Shown here piece by piece: positions 9,092-18,373 of a stretch of DNA of 64,000 nucleotides. Under the pieces are notes generated by a model. It saw only the letters and a list, made by a program, of their open reading frames with translations, searched no databases and was not told where the DNA came from. Position numbers and translations under genes: made by a program. Location of the stretch: assembly GCA_040771825.1 (NCBI GenBank), contig JAXGZG010000001.1, forward strand, positions 434,001-498,000, in the 5' to 3' direction. Every line of letters begins with the position of its first letter. Position 1 is the first letter of the stretch. Source of the DNA: JAXGZG01 sp040771825. GTDB lineage: Bacteria; Bacillota; Sulfobacillia; Fermentithermobacillales; Fermentithermobacillaceae.

Positions 9092-10042
9092 ATGTTGATA
9101 TACACGATTAAAAGACTGCTGCAATCATGCATCACGATTTTGATCGTGGCGACGATCGTGTTTCTACTCATCCGCATGCTGCCCACTGACTACTACTTCA
9201 CTGAGGAACAGCTAATGAAGCTGCCTCGCAAAGAGTTGGATGAGCAGCTAGAGGCCGCTGGTTTGCTGGATCCCCCGTTGGTGCAACTTGGTCGTTTCTA
9301 TAGACAACTGGCTCGTTTTGACCTAGGCACTTCTCGGAGAATACAGAATAGCGTTCCCGTAACAAAGGTTATCGGAGGCAAGTTTATTGTCTCCATGCGG
9401 CTTGGGTGGATTTCACTGGCCATTTCGGTATGTCTTGGCATGGCCCTTGGCGTTGTGCAGACCATATTCAAAGAGAGGTTCTGGGACCACGTTGGCACAG
9501 CTTACACGGTATTTGTGAGGGCTGTGCCAGCCCTGGTCTCCTATTCGCTGATTCTGGTTTTCGGATCGCGGGCGCTGCACATGCCATCCATGTACTCAAC
9601 CAGAGATGTCTTCAGGTCTAGCATCTTGCCTGTGGCCTGCCTCAGCCTTGGTTCCACTGCAGGCTATATGGTCTGGACAAGGCGCTACATGGTGGATGAG
9701 CTTAACAGGGATTATGTTCGCTTGGCAAAGCTCAAGGGTATGTCTACCCGAAGTGTCATGTACAAACACGTGCTGAAGAACGCATTTGTGCCTATGGCGC
9801 AGTATCTTCCGCAGTCTGTGTTGCTTGTTACAAGCGGTTCCTTGTTGGCAGAACGTTTCTTCTCGGTACCTGGTTTGGGACCATTGCTTACTGACGCGAT
9901 CCTTCGCTACGATCTTAACGTTGTCCAGGTATTGGTGATGATGTACGCAGCCATGGGCATTGCTGGGGTGTTTCTGGGCGACGTCTTGATGACGCTGCTC
10001 GATCCACGCATTCGACTAACCGGCAAGGAGAGCACACGATGA
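9092..10042 (+). CDS. oppB: Oligopeptide ABC transporter permease, OppB/DppB-type
   Basis: 316 residues with the N-terminal membrane segment MLIYTIKRLLQS followed by a periplasmic-type loop and five further hydrophobic segments, as in OppB. The EAA coupling loop reads DYVRLAKLKGMSTRSVMYKHVLKNA-like around residues 205-230. The FSVPGLGPLL segment near the C-terminus is typical of peptide permeases. It starts 3 bases after the binding-protein stop and overlaps the next permease by 4 bases (ATGA), indicating translational coupling. Confidence 0.93.
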   Translation: MLIYTIKRLLQSCITILIVATIVFLLIRMLPTDYYFTEEQLMKLPRKELDEQLEAAGLLDPPLVQLGRFYRQLARFDLGTSRRIQNSVPVTKVIGGKFIVSMRLGWISLAISVCLGMALGVVQTIFKERFWDHVGTAYTVFVRAVPALVSYSLILVFGSRALHMPSMYSTRDVFRSSILPVACLSLGSTAGYMVWTRRYMVDELNRDYVRLAKLKGMSTRSVMYKHVLKNAFVPMAQYLPQSVLLVTSGSLLAERFFSVPGLGPLLTDAILRYDLNVVQVLVMMYAAMGIAGVFLGDVLMTLLDPRIRLTGKESTR

Positions 10043-11007
10043 CCAATGATGGCAATCTAGGCACTGCTTCGATTCCAACTGACGCTAGCAACCTGGATAA
10101 AAAGCAGATGTTTACCTTTGTTGAGTATCAACCTTGGGCTGCTGAAGAGATTGCTTACTCTGAGTATTCCTATTGGAAATCGGTGTGGCAGAACTTCCTG
10201 AAAAGAAAAACGGCTGTGTTTATGAGCTGCGTGTTCATTCTGCTGTTTATCTTCACTTTCATTGCCGGCCCCATGGGGAATTTTCGGTACAACGAGATTA
10301 AGCCCGACAAGACAAAGGTTTTCGTCCATCCCAATGATGAATACTGGTTTGGCACGGACAATCTGGGCCGCGACTATTGGTGCCAGGTCTGGTACGCAAC
10401 TCAGACTTCCATCAAGCTGTCCCTTCTAGTCGCGTTGGGCGAGGTATCGCTTGGCGCAGTGATCGGCCTGATCTGGGGCTATGCTCGTAACCTGGATCGT
10501 TTTTTTACCGAGATTTACAATATTCTCGTCAATGTCCCGACAATAATCTACATGACTCTGGTTGCTTTGTTGATCGGTCAGAGTTTCACCATTCTGGTCG
10601 GGACCTTGATCTTGTTTGGCTGGATGGGCACTGCAAGACACGTGCGAAATCTTGTGTTGATTTACCGGGATAGGGAGTACAATCTGGCGTCCCGTTGCCT
10701 TGGCACCCCTATGAGCAGGATTCTTTACAGAAACATCTTGCCGTATCTCACCAGCGTGATTATCTTGCGGTCGGCACTCAGTATACCGGCTGCCATAGGT
10801 TATGAGACGACCCTATCGTATCTGGGCCTAGGCCTAGGCATTGATACACCCTCCCTGGGTATTCTGTTGCGCAATGCCCGTTATTACTTTCTGGACTTCC
10901 CTTACTTGCTGTTTTTCCCGGCGAGTATTGTATCGTTAATCACAGTTACCTTCTATTTGGTAGGCAATGCGTTCTCAGACGCTTGCGATCCAAGGAATCA
11001 CGTGTAG
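10039..11007 (+). CDS. oppC: Oligopeptide ABC transporter permease, OppC/DppC-type
   Basis: 322 residues. A cytoplasmic N-terminal tail of about 60 residues precedes the first membrane segment (AVFMSCVFILLFIFTF). The DNLGRDYWCQVWYATQTS segment is the OppC hallmark (usually GTD.LGRD). The coupling loop lies around REYNLASRCLGTPMSRIL. It overlaps the oppB stop by four bases and is followed 15 bases later by the ATPase gene. It forms the membrane channel with OppB. Confidence 0.93.
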   Translation: MTNDGNLGTASIPTDASNLDKKQMFTFVEYQPWAAEEIAYSEYSYWKSVWQNFLKRKTAVFMSCVFILLFIFTFIAGPMGNFRYNEIKPDKTKVFVHPNDEYWFGTDNLGRDYWCQVWYATQTSIKLSLLVALGEVSLGAVIGLIWGYARNLDRFFTEIYNILVNVPTIIYMTLVALLIGQSFTILVGTLILFGWMGTARHVRNLVLIYRDREYNLASRCLGTPMSRILYRNILPYLTSVIILRSALSIPAAIGYETTLSYLGLGLGIDTPSLGILLRNARYYFLDFPYLLFFPASIVSLITVTFYLVGNAFSDACDPRNHV

Positions 11008-11022
11008 AGGAGGCGGAGAGTT

Positions 11023-13020
11023 ATGGAGAAACGACAACCCATTCTTTCCGCCAAGGATGTTGAGGTTCAGTTCACCTTGCGCGGTCAGATACTGACAGCA
11101 ATTCGCAACGCTTCCCTGGATGTCTATCCCGGGGAGACTCTAGCTTTGGTTGGAGAATCGGGCTGCGGCAAAAGCGTCTTCACCAAGTGCTTTGTCGGCA
11201 TGCTGGATAATAACGGCCGTATTACCAATGGGTCCATCATGTTCGATGGCAAGGACCTTACCAAGCTGAAAACAGAGAAGGAATGGCTGCAGATTCGCGG
11301 CAGAAAGATCGCCATGGTCATGCAGGACCCTCTCACTTCTCTGAACCCTTTGAAAAGCATTGGAGTGCAGATACAGGAGGCAATTGAGCTCCATCAGGGT
11401 CTGCATGGTCCAGAAGCCCGAGCAGAGGCCGTACGCATGCTTGAAATTGTGGGCATCCCGGACGCCCCAGGACGCTACAGTCAATATCCCCACGAATTCT
11501 CCGGCGGTATGCGGCAGCGTGTAGTAATCGCCATGGCGGTAGCCTGCAGGCCACAAATACTCATCTGCGATGAGCCCACCACGGCGCTAGACGTAACGAT
11601 CCAGGCCCAGATACTAAATCTGATCCGCGACCTCCAAGAAGAGTTCAAGATGACGATTATCTACATCACTCACGATTTGGGTGTCGTAGCTAACGTTGCG
11701 GATCGTGTTGCCGTGATGTATGCAGGCGAGATTATCGAAATGGGCACGGCCAACGAGATATTCTACGATTCCTGGCACCCTTATACCTGGGCGCTCTTGG
11801 GCGCCTTGCCTCAGCTGGGCATTAAAGGGGAGAAACTCCCTGCAATTGACGGTACGCCCCCTAATCTGTTCGCAAAGATTGTAGGCGATCCTTTCGCGCC
11901 CCGTAACAAGCGGGCGTTGGCAATTGATTTCGTTGAAGAGCCGCCCTTCTTTCAAGTCTCTCCTACCCACAAGGCCAAAACTTGGTACCTTGATCCGAGA
12001 GCCCCCAAGATCAAAAAGCCTGATTCGGTGAGGCGCTTGGTAGAACGGGTCAATATGCAGAGCGCCGCCACCGCTATCGACCGCTCCAATTACGCGGAAA
12101 GCCGCGAGGCTTTAATTCGGGTCAAGAATATGCAGGTGACTTTCGGAAGAGGCCGGAAGAAGTTCGTAGCCGTTGACCAAGTCAGTTTCGACATATTTCG
12201 GGGTGAGACCTTTGCTCTGGTTGGCGAAAGCGGTTCGGGCAAGACGACTATCGGCCGCGCACTGTTGCGCATCAACCCTATAACTGCCGGCGAAATCCTT
12301 TTCAAGGGCCGGAGGATTGATGGCAAGATTTCCAAGGAGCTTGATCTTGAGGTCATCCGCAGTTGTCAGATGATTTTTCAAGACCCTATGGATTCCTTGA
12401 ACGAGCGGGCTAAGGTTGATTACATTGTTGGTGAAGGCATCCTTAACCACAATCTGTACACCGACGCCAGAGACCGCCAGCGAAAAGTGCACCAGACCTT
12501 GAGGGAAGTTGGACTCCTCCCGGAGTTCGCGTCGCGTTTCCCCCACGAATTCTCTGGGGGGCAGAGGCAGCGCATTGGGGTGGCCCGGGCTCTCATCATG
12601 GAGCCTGAGTTTATAGTTGCCGATGAGCCGATTTCTGCATTGGACGTGTCTATCCGGGCTCAGGTGCTAAACCTCCTCAACGACCTAAGGGCCAAGCGTC
12701 AACTGACCTACATGTTCATCTCCCATGATCTTTCGGTGGTCCGCTTCATCTCTGATCGCATTGCCGTCATACACGCCGGCCATATCGTGGAACTGGCCGA
12801 ATCAGAGGAGCTGTTCCGAAGACCTATGCATCCATACACCCAGGCTTTGCTATCGGCGGTTCCGTATCCGGACCCGGAGCGAGAGCGGGAGAAAAGGCTC
12901 GTTATCTATGATCCCAAGGAGCACGAAGAACCTGGAGAGGAGCTCCTTTGGAGCGAAATCGTACCAGGGCACTTTGTATCTGGGACTAGACGGCAAATCG
13001 AAAGGTATCGTTTCCAGTAG
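11023..13020 (+). CDS. Fused double-ATPase of the oligopeptide ABC transporter (OppD-OppF)
   Basis: A single 665-residue chain holds two complete peptide-transporter ATPase domains. Domain 1: Walker A GESGCGKS (about residue 45), signature SGGMRQR, Walker B ILICDEPTTALD. Domain 2, from about residue 365: Walker A GESGSGKT, signature SGGQRQR, Walker B FIVADEPISALD. Each domain ends with the HPYT(W/Q)ALL motif of the oligopeptide ATPase C-terminal extension. In E. coli these are separate OppD and OppF proteins; here a heterodimer equivalent is made as one polypeptide. A GGAGGCGG ribosome binding site precedes ATG 11023. It is the last gene of the operon. Confidence 0.92.
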   Translation: MEKRQPILSAKDVEVQFTLRGQILTAIRNASLDVYPGETLALVGESGCGKSVFTKCFVGMLDNNGRITNGSIMFDGKDLTKLKTEKEWLQIRGRKIAMVMQDPLTSLNPLKSIGVQIQEAIELHQGLHGPEARAEAVRMLEIVGIPDAPGRYSQYPHEFSGGMRQRVVIAMAVACRPQILICDEPTTALDVTIQAQILNLIRDLQEEFKMTIIYITHDLGVVANVADRVAVMYAGEIIEMGTANEIFYDSWHPYTWALLGALPQLGIKGEKLPAIDGTPPNLFAKIVGDPFAPRNKRALAIDFVEEPPFFQVSPTHKAKTWYLDPRAPKIKKPDSVRRLVERVNMQSAATAIDRSNYAESREALIRVKNMQVTFGRGRKKFVAVDQVSFDIFRGETFALVGESGSGKTTIGRALLRINPITAGEILFKGRRIDGKISKELDLEVIRSCQMIFQDPMDSLNERAKVDYIVGEGILNHNLYTDARDRQRKVHQTLREVGLLPEFASRFPHEFSGGQRQRIGVARALIMEPEFIVADEPISALDVSIRAQVLNLLNDLRAKRQLTYMFISHDLSVVRFISDRIAVIHAGHIVELAESEELFRRPMHPYTQALLSAVPYPDPEREREKRLVIYDPKEHEEPGEELLWSEIVPGHFVSGTRRQIERYRFQ

Positions 13021-13042
13021 CAAAGAAGCATTTTGATGCAGC

Positions 13043-13088
13043 AAGAGGCTCACCTTAGTCCAGTATCAGGGCTACAGGCGAGCCTCTT
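13043..13088. terminator. Hairpin between convergent genes (AAGAGGCTC...GAGCCTCTT)
   Basis: Nine-base arms at 13043-13051 and 13080-13088 pair perfectly across a 28-base loop. The hairpin sits between the end of the ATPase gene (+) and the end of the small membrane protein gene (-). There is no strong T-run on either side. Its position suggests a bidirectional terminator. Confidence 0.45.
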
Positions 13089-13100
13089 CCACAATGTCTT

Positions 13101-13535
13101 TCAAGCGCGCGCGGCCGCCAAAACCAGTTGCGCAAAGGGCAATAGTAGAAAGATGACTCCGCACACTGTGTTAACAAGCAGGTTGCAGGCATCCCGTTCT
13201 TCCTGGGCCAACTCATCTAAGGAAACGATCTCTTCGTCTAGGTAGTCGGACATGTCGCTGAAAGCGCCCAAGGATCGCTTCTTCTGGCTTAAGGGAAGCC
13301 ACTTCACCAGCGGGAGATTGATACCATCCAGGCGAAGGTAATTGAACCATGCCAGGGCGAAAAAGCCGAGGCCAAGGACAGTAAAAGCGTGGCTTACTGG
13401 GACGAGACCCGCTGTATTCACAAAGCGATTCCAAAGCAGCGCCAGAGTCAAGGCAGATAGAAAACGCGAAAGAGTCCCGTAGATGATAGGGAGGACCATA
13501 TATCGCTTAATGCGTTCTTTCAGCCATTGTCTCAT
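13101..13535 (-). CDS. Small membrane protein of unknown function downstream of mgtE
   Basis: 144 residues. There is a basic N-terminus (MRQWLKERIKRY) and hydrophobic segments at about residues 15-35, 45-65 and 118-140. The intervening cytoplasmic-looking part is acidic (SDYLDEEIVSLDELAQEERD). I do not recognise it with confidence; it resembles small multi-pass proteins of Bacillota annotated only as DUFs. It starts 12 bases after the stop of the mgtE gene, so it is almost certainly co-transcribed with the two Mg2+ transporters. A role linked to their membrane function is inference from position. Confidence 0.65.
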   Translation of the reverse strand: MRQWLKERIKRYMVLPIIYGTLSRFLSALTLALLWNRFVNTAGLVPVSHAFTVLGLGFFALAWFNYLRLDGINLPLVKWLPLSQKKRSLGAFSDMSDYLDEEIVSLDELAQEERDACNLLVNTVCGVIFLLLPFAQLVLAAARA

Positions 13536-13547
13536 GGCCAGTCCCTC

Positions 13548-14885
13548 CTAAATCCCCAAGATCCACCTAGCCATGGTGAAGTAGACCATCACTCCCAGGA
13601 TATCTGCCACCGAGGTCACCAAAGGCGAACTGGCCGCAGCGGGATCGAGTCCGAACTTGTTGAGAGCGAACGGTATGGCAATGCCCACCATGCTAGCCAA
13701 GAGTACTACGATCACTAGAGAAATCGCTACCACCGTGCCGATGGTGTGGCCTACGGTGATAGCCGAGATTATCCACACCGCCGCCCCCATGGTTGACCCC
13801 AGGGCCAGCGCCAGTCCAATCTCTCTGCCCATGATTTTTGGCCAGTCGCGGGAATCAATATCGCCCATGGCAAAGGCACGGATGGCAAGGGTTGCCGACT
13901 GGGAGCCAGCATTCCCTGCGCTGTCAATGAGGAGAGGCAGAAACCCAACCAGAGACACAACTTTAGCGATGGTGTCCGAGAACCCGGCAATCAGGCTTCC
14001 CGCAATGAGATTCATGATGGCCAAAAAAACCAGCCACCCCACTCGGTTTTTGTAGAGAAGCGCCGGTTTGGCGTCCTTGATGGAAATGCGCAAAGGAGCC
14101 ACAGCCGCGCCTTTCTGAAAGTCTTCGGTGGTCTCTTCCCTGGCGACACCGAATACGTCGTCGCCAGTGACGATTCCTACAAGAGCCCCATCCGAATCCA
14201 CCACTGGGAGAACCGACAGGTCATAACGTTCCATGAGTTTGGCCGCTATTTCGCGGTCCTCGAAGGCGCAAATGCTTATGGCGGGCGCCCGCATTATCCC
14301 CCGGATCGTATCGCTTGGGTTGCCCAGCACGATTTGCTGGAGGGCCACCGCCCCCACTAGCCGGGAGGCAAAGTCAGTTACGTATATGGCGTTTATAGTT
14401 TCGCTATCTCTGCCTTTGTTCCTGATCTCTTCCATGGTGCGCTCCACGGTCCAGTTCGGCCGCGCTGAAACGTAGTCGGGGGTCATAAGGCGTCCGATGC
14501 TCTCTTCGGGATAGCCCAAAAGCTGCCTGGCTTCTTTCAGGTCAGAAGGACCCAGAAAACTCAGAAGGCGCTGGGTCACTTCCGCAGGGAGTTCCTCCAA
14601 GAGCGCGGTGCGGTCATCAGGCGCCAGGTTCTCCATGAGGTTCCTGGCCTCTTCATCGGTCAGGTCGCGGAGAAATGCATCCTGTTGGTGGCCTTCGAGA
14701 TAAGCGAAAACCTCAGCTGCCAACATTCTAGGAAGCGAACGGTACATCATGACCCTGTCAGGCTTCTTCAACTCGACTAGCAGTTCAGCCACGTCTGCGA
14801 CGGGCCATTTTGCCGCTAGTTCCTTGAGCCTTGCCCAGTCTCTATTCTGAATGAGGTCTTCTACCTCGGGTTTTCTCGTGTACAT
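13548..14885 (-). CDS. mgtE: MgtE magnesium transporter (second of tandem pair)
   Basis: About 445 residues in the MgtE order: N-terminal helical superhelix domain (residues 1-125, with FLRDLTDEEARNLMENLAPDDRTALLEEL), two CBS domains (about 130-255, with YEESIGRLMTPDYVS-like and VLPVVDSDGALVGIVTGDDV), a plug helix, then five membrane segments with GNAGSQSATLAIRA, the conserved pore motif. ATG 14885 has AGGAGG eight bases upstream; GTG 14894 is the alternative. The N and CBS domains sense cytosolic Mg2+ and close the channel in the family. It lies 54 bases downstream of its paralog in the same direction. Confidence 0.93.
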   Translation of the reverse strand: MYTRKPEVEDLIQNRDWARLKELAAKWPVADVAELLVELKKPDRVMMYRSLPRMLAAEVFAYLEGHQQDAFLRDLTDEEARNLMENLAPDDRTALLEELPAEVTQRLLSFLGPSDLKEARQLLGYPEESIGRLMTPDYVSARPNWTVERTMEEIRNKGRDSETINAIYVTDFASRLVGAVALQQIVLGNPSDTIRGIMRAPAISICAFEDREIAAKLMERYDLSVLPVVDSDGALVGIVTGDDVFGVAREETTEDFQKGAAVAPLRISIKDAKPALLYKNRVGWLVFLAIMNLIAGSLIAGFSDTIAKVVSLVGFLPLLIDSAGNAGSQSATLAIRAFAMGDIDSRDWPKIMGREIGLALALGSTMGAAVWIISAITVGHTIGTVVAISLVIVVLLASMVGIAIPFALNKFGLDPAAASSPLVTSVADILGVMVYFTMARWILGI

Positions 14886-14939
14886 TCCGCGCACCTCCTG
14901 ACGAGCCCCGCATTTGGGCGGTTTATGATTTCGCTGCTT

Positions 14940-16280
14940 CTAGAGCTTCAGATACCAGACTGCGATGTTGAAGTAGGTCAGGAGACCAATGATGTCTGCT
15001 ACCGACGTAATCAGGGGTGCGCTGGATGAGGCAGGGTCTATGCCCAGCCTGCTCATTAGCATGGGAATAGCGACCCCGGTTACGCTACTGATTGTGACTA
15101 TAGCCACGCCGCTTAGGGCGACTACGACTCCTACGGGCGCACCGCCTTGAACGACGCTGGGGCCCCAGACAACAAAACTAATGGTGATTCCCAGCGCCAG
15201 TGAAATGCCGATTTCCTTCAATATGAGGTGAAGCCAGTCTTCGTGTTTGGCGTCGCCCGTCGCTAGGTCTCGTATGACCAAGGTCGAAGACTGGGCTCCT
15301 GCATTGCCTCCGCTAGCGATCACCATTGGCAGGAAGAACACCAAGGCCAGCACCTGAGAGATGGCATTCTCGAACCGGGAGACTATGCTAGCTGAGATGA
15401 GGTCCACAAAAATCAATATCATAAGCCATCCGATCCGGCTTTTGTAAAGAAGCCCGATGCTCGCGTCGCCGAATCCCACCCTAAGGGGCTGCACAGCGCC
15501 GCCTTTGTGGAAGTCCTCAGTAGCTTCTTCAGTAGCCAGTTCAAGTATGTCGTCGCCTGTGACTATTCCCACCAAGACTCCGTCTGAGTCCACCACAGGC
15601 AACACGAAAATGCTGTATTTGTCGACGGTCCTTGCCGCTTCTTCGCCGTCGGCGAAAGCAGAGAGGCTCACAGCCGGCGTCGTCATTATGCTCGACACTA
15701 GGTCCGATGGTTTCGAAAGAACTAGTTGCCTTAAGGAGACCGCGCCGATGAGGTGCCACGACCTATCGGTGACGTAGGCTACGTTGATTGTCTCGGTTTC
15801 CCGCCCTTTCCTGCGGATATGCTGCATAGCTTGGGCTACGGTCCAATCGGGGCGAACAGCGATGTAGTCGGGGGTCATAAGGCGTCCGATGCTGTCTTCT
15901 GGGTATCCAAGAAGCTGACATGCCTCTCGGACGTCTTCCGGACTCAGGAGGTTCAGGAGTTTCTGGGTCATTTGGCCCGGGAGTTCCTCCAAGAGCGCCG
16001 TCCTATCGTCGGGTTTGAGACCGGATATGATGTGGCGAGCCTCTTCGTCGGTAAGATCCCTTAGCAATGCTTCTTGGTCAGGCGCATCAAACTCTGAGAA
16101 AACGCCGGCGGCGATACTCCTTGGCAGGGATCGGAACAGCAGCACCCAGTATTCCTTGTCAAGTTCAGAAATTAGATCCGCAATATCCGGGACTCTCCAG
16201 TGGGACATCTTGTCGCGTAACGCGCTCCAGTCCCTGGATTCTATGAGTTCACGGATCTCGGGCTTATCGAACATCGCCAT
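14940..16280 (-). CDS. mgtE: MgtE magnesium transporter (first of tandem pair)
   Basis: 446 residues with the same domain order as its downstream neighbour: N domain with DEEARHIISGLKPDDRTALLEEL, CBS pair with EDSIGRLMTPDYIAVRPDWT and VLPVVDSDGVLVGIVTGDD, and a membrane domain with GNAGAQSSTLVIRD. A GAGGCG ribosome binding site precedes ATG 16280. The two proteins are clear paralogs that have diverged substantially, so this is an old duplication. Transcription probably starts in the 380-base region upstream (16281-16659), which has strong hairpins and may carry a regulatory leader. Confidence 0.93.
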   Translation of the reverse strand: MAMFDKPEIRELIESRDWSALRDKMSHWRVPDIADLISELDKEYWVLLFRSLPRSIAAGVFSEFDAPDQEALLRDLTDEEARHIISGLKPDDRTALLEELPGQMTQKLLNLLSPEDVREACQLLGYPEDSIGRLMTPDYIAVRPDWTVAQAMQHIRRKGRETETINVAYVTDRSWHLIGAVSLRQLVLSKPSDLVSSIMTTPAVSLSAFADGEEAARTVDKYSIFVLPVVDSDGVLVGIVTGDDILELATEEATEDFHKGGAVQPLRVGFGDASIGLLYKSRIGWLMILIFVDLISASIVSRFENAISQVLALVFFLPMVIASGGNAGAQSSTLVIRDLATGDAKHEDWLHLILKEIGISLALGITISFVVWGPSVVQGGAPVGVVVALSGVAIVTISSVTGVAIPMLMSRLGIDPASSSAPLITSVADIIGLLTYFNIAVWYLKL

Positions 16281-16659
16281 GGTTCTCGCCTCCTCACGCC
16301 TTTGATTTCGGCATACCCTCAGCCACGGTTATTTGCACCCATAGCCATCAGGCGGCAAGCTCACCGACACCAAGGGCAGGTTAGGCTGTCTCGGACGGTT
16401 TTGGGGCACATCGGAAGACTTGGCTCGGGTCTGGACGGGCCATGCCAAACCAGACAACCCCATATAGTTAGCCTTTCCCGCTTATGGGTTGTTTCTCAGG
16501 GTACCGGCTGCGTTTTCGTCCGCGCGCCAGGCCCTCGGCCCTTCATCAGTGCTAGCTTGCCGCTCTCACCAAGGAAAGTGGGTCTTGGGAGCCAGCGTTG
16601 AAGAACAATACTAGGATAGCAGATATATGGCGGCAGGAGAAGGCACTTATTGCCTTATG
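16281..16659 (-). promoter_or_regulatory. Possible structured mRNA leader of the mgtE operon
   Basis: This 380-base stretch upstream of mgtE (minus strand) has no credible gene. Read on the minus strand it forms two strong hairpins. One joins ACAACCCATA (complement of 16483-16492) with TATGGGGTTGT (complement of 16454-16464). The other joins GTCTGG with CCAGAC (16450-16455 and 16429-16434). The arms overlap by two bases, so the two compete slightly, as in a switch. Mg2+ (M-box) leaders commonly precede mgtE in Bacillota, but I could not match the M-box conserved core. The class of leader, if any, is unassigned. Confidence 0.3.
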
Positions 16660-17740
16660 ATCGTGTCAACCTACTGTAGGAACAGAGACTTGACCCCACC
16701 ATTGATCGTGACGGTGTCACCAAATACTGGAATGACTAATGGACATAAGGAACTGGCGTAGCGGTGTGACCCTTCCTTCGATTACGGGGAGGTTGCTGGT
16801 CACCTCTCCAGCTACGCGTCTTAACACCTCACGTTCGGAGGAGACAACTTCGGATAGCACCTTCAGCGGGCCTAGATCCCGGCGATGCTGCTCCAGGTAC
16901 TTGGCTCTAATCTCCACTTTGTTGGCTTTAAGCGCTCGCATCCTGGCCATTTGGTCAACGCCGGTCTTGCTCCACCCCATAGGACGACTCGACAGCCGAG
17001 CCGACAGGATGTGGCTCACATGGCCCTCGGCGCTCACTCCCAGTTCTGCCTCGGGGTAGAGGCGATAAGCCATAACTCCATCCCAGTTGTTGCGGATGTA
17101 CCGCCGGCAATCTTGAGCCATCTTGACTTGATTCGGGGTTTCGCCCAATACGGCAGCCTCCTTTAGAAGGCGTTCCACCGTAACCCTGTCCCCGACCCTG
17201 ATGGCTTTCCAGGCATCCCTGTATTCCTGGCTATCCCTCCCCAACACGCCTAACAGGCGTTTGTTTAGGTGAAACTTGTCCAGGACGAAAACACTCTTGG
17301 GCAGTATTTTAAGCCCAGTCTTAATCCAGGAGGCACCATCACCACATACATAGATTCTTTTTAGGGATCCCATGTCGTAATGCTCTTCTATGTAGTTAAG
17401 CACCCAAAGCCATAACTCTTCAGTCTCACTGTAAAGTCCAGAAAAATAATGCGGAACCTTCAATCTTCGCCTTTGATCCTTCTCCTTGCCTTCGTGCACG
17501 TAAACCAGCATCGGCATGTAGGTTCTGCCATTTTGCCCTGCTACATGGTCTTCATCGGCTTCCACATACAAAGACTCGCACTGCCGTTTTTCGAGTCTCC
17601 CCATGATGGCCTGCTCTTCCAGGTTGAACCGACGGATCGCTTTCATGACCGTTTGACCGCTTACACGTGCTTCCGGGGCTGCCCCACTGGGCTTCTCCCC
17701 GCTTTTTCGGTAAGGTAACTCGCTAGAGGCCTCCACTACT
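16660..17740 (-). mobile_element. Truncated ISLre2-family insertion sequence (left part only)
   Basis: From ATCGTGTCAACC at 16660 to 17740 this sequence matches 41991-43071, base for base as far as I can see by eye. The match ends abruptly inside the transposase gene. The missing part is the transposase N-terminus and the right inverted repeat (about 480 bases). The sequence past the break is the interior of a DUF3798 gene. No target-site duplication remains. This is what an IS-adjacent deletion would leave, or an assembly join at a repeat. Confidence 0.85.
16717..17740 (-). pseudogene. ISLre2 transposase fragment, N-terminus missing
   Basis: Only the C-terminal ~340 of 464 residues remain, identical to the corresponding part of the intact copy at 42048-43442. 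Landmarks include VEADEDHV, VYVCGDGASWIKTGLKILP-type core and the DKFHLNK segment. The apparent Met start at 17736 is an internal in-frame triplet next to the break and not a natural start. It should be inactive. Confidence 0.9.
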
Positions 17741-18366
17741 CATTCCCCAGGCACATGGCCATGGAGCTTCTTGCCAAGCGGCGCGACATAATGGAACAGG
17801 AATGCAAGAATCTGGGTATGGAGTTTATTTTCGTAACTGCCCCCGATCCAATGGGCCCAGACGGAATTCCAGGCGCCCAGAAGTTTATCCTGGAGGATGT
17901 GCCTAGGCAGGTAAAACAGCACGGTAAAGATATTGCCGTATTCAGCACCAACTGCGGCATGCAGGAACCTCTCATTACGGCAGCCCTGGAGAATGGCGCA
18001 ATGTTCGCTGAGCAGTGCTGCCCAAGCCCCACCCACGGTTATCCCGGGGCCCTTGGGCTGGATGTTACGGGCATAGCGGGAGACATGGCCAAGATCGTTG
18101 AGGCCATTGAGCAGAAGATCGTTGAAAAGGGTGGCGCCGGTCGCTTTGCCACTTGGCCGGTACCTTTCAACATGGCTTGCCTGAGAGCCTTAGTTGAGCA
18201 CTCGATTCTGGCTGCAGATGGCAAAGTCGAACTACTGAACGTGAGCGATATACAAGAGGCTTTGGAAAAGGAGACGGGAGTCCCAGTCGAGTTGACCCGG
18301 TACAGCGAAGATGGCCACATGTTCATGGGTATCGTTGGTTCGATTGTCTTCGGCAAAGGCAAGTAG
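17741..18366 (+). pseudogene. DUF3798 periplasmic-binding-like lipoprotein, 5' half deleted
   Basis: The remaining ~205 residues match the C-terminal half of DUF3798 proteins (periplasmic-binding fold, usually ~380-400 residues with a lipoprotein signal). Recognisable parts are TAPDPMGPDGIPGAQKF, LEDVPRQV, STNCGMQEPLI and a FNMACLRALVEH region. The reading frame stays open upstream of the first ATG (17755) to the IS break at 17741, encoding SFPRH, which confirms loss of the true N-terminus with its signal peptide. It is the first gene of an ABC transporter operon (ATPase and two permeases downstream), whose usual export of the binding protein would be lost. Confidence 0.8.
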
Positions 18367-18373
18367 ATAGCGC

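Noticed and set aside
16281..16659. M-box Mg2+ or c-di-AMP (ydaO) riboswitch
   Set aside because: I compared the minus-strand sequence with remembered consensus cores of both and could not align them. It was kept only as an unassigned leader.
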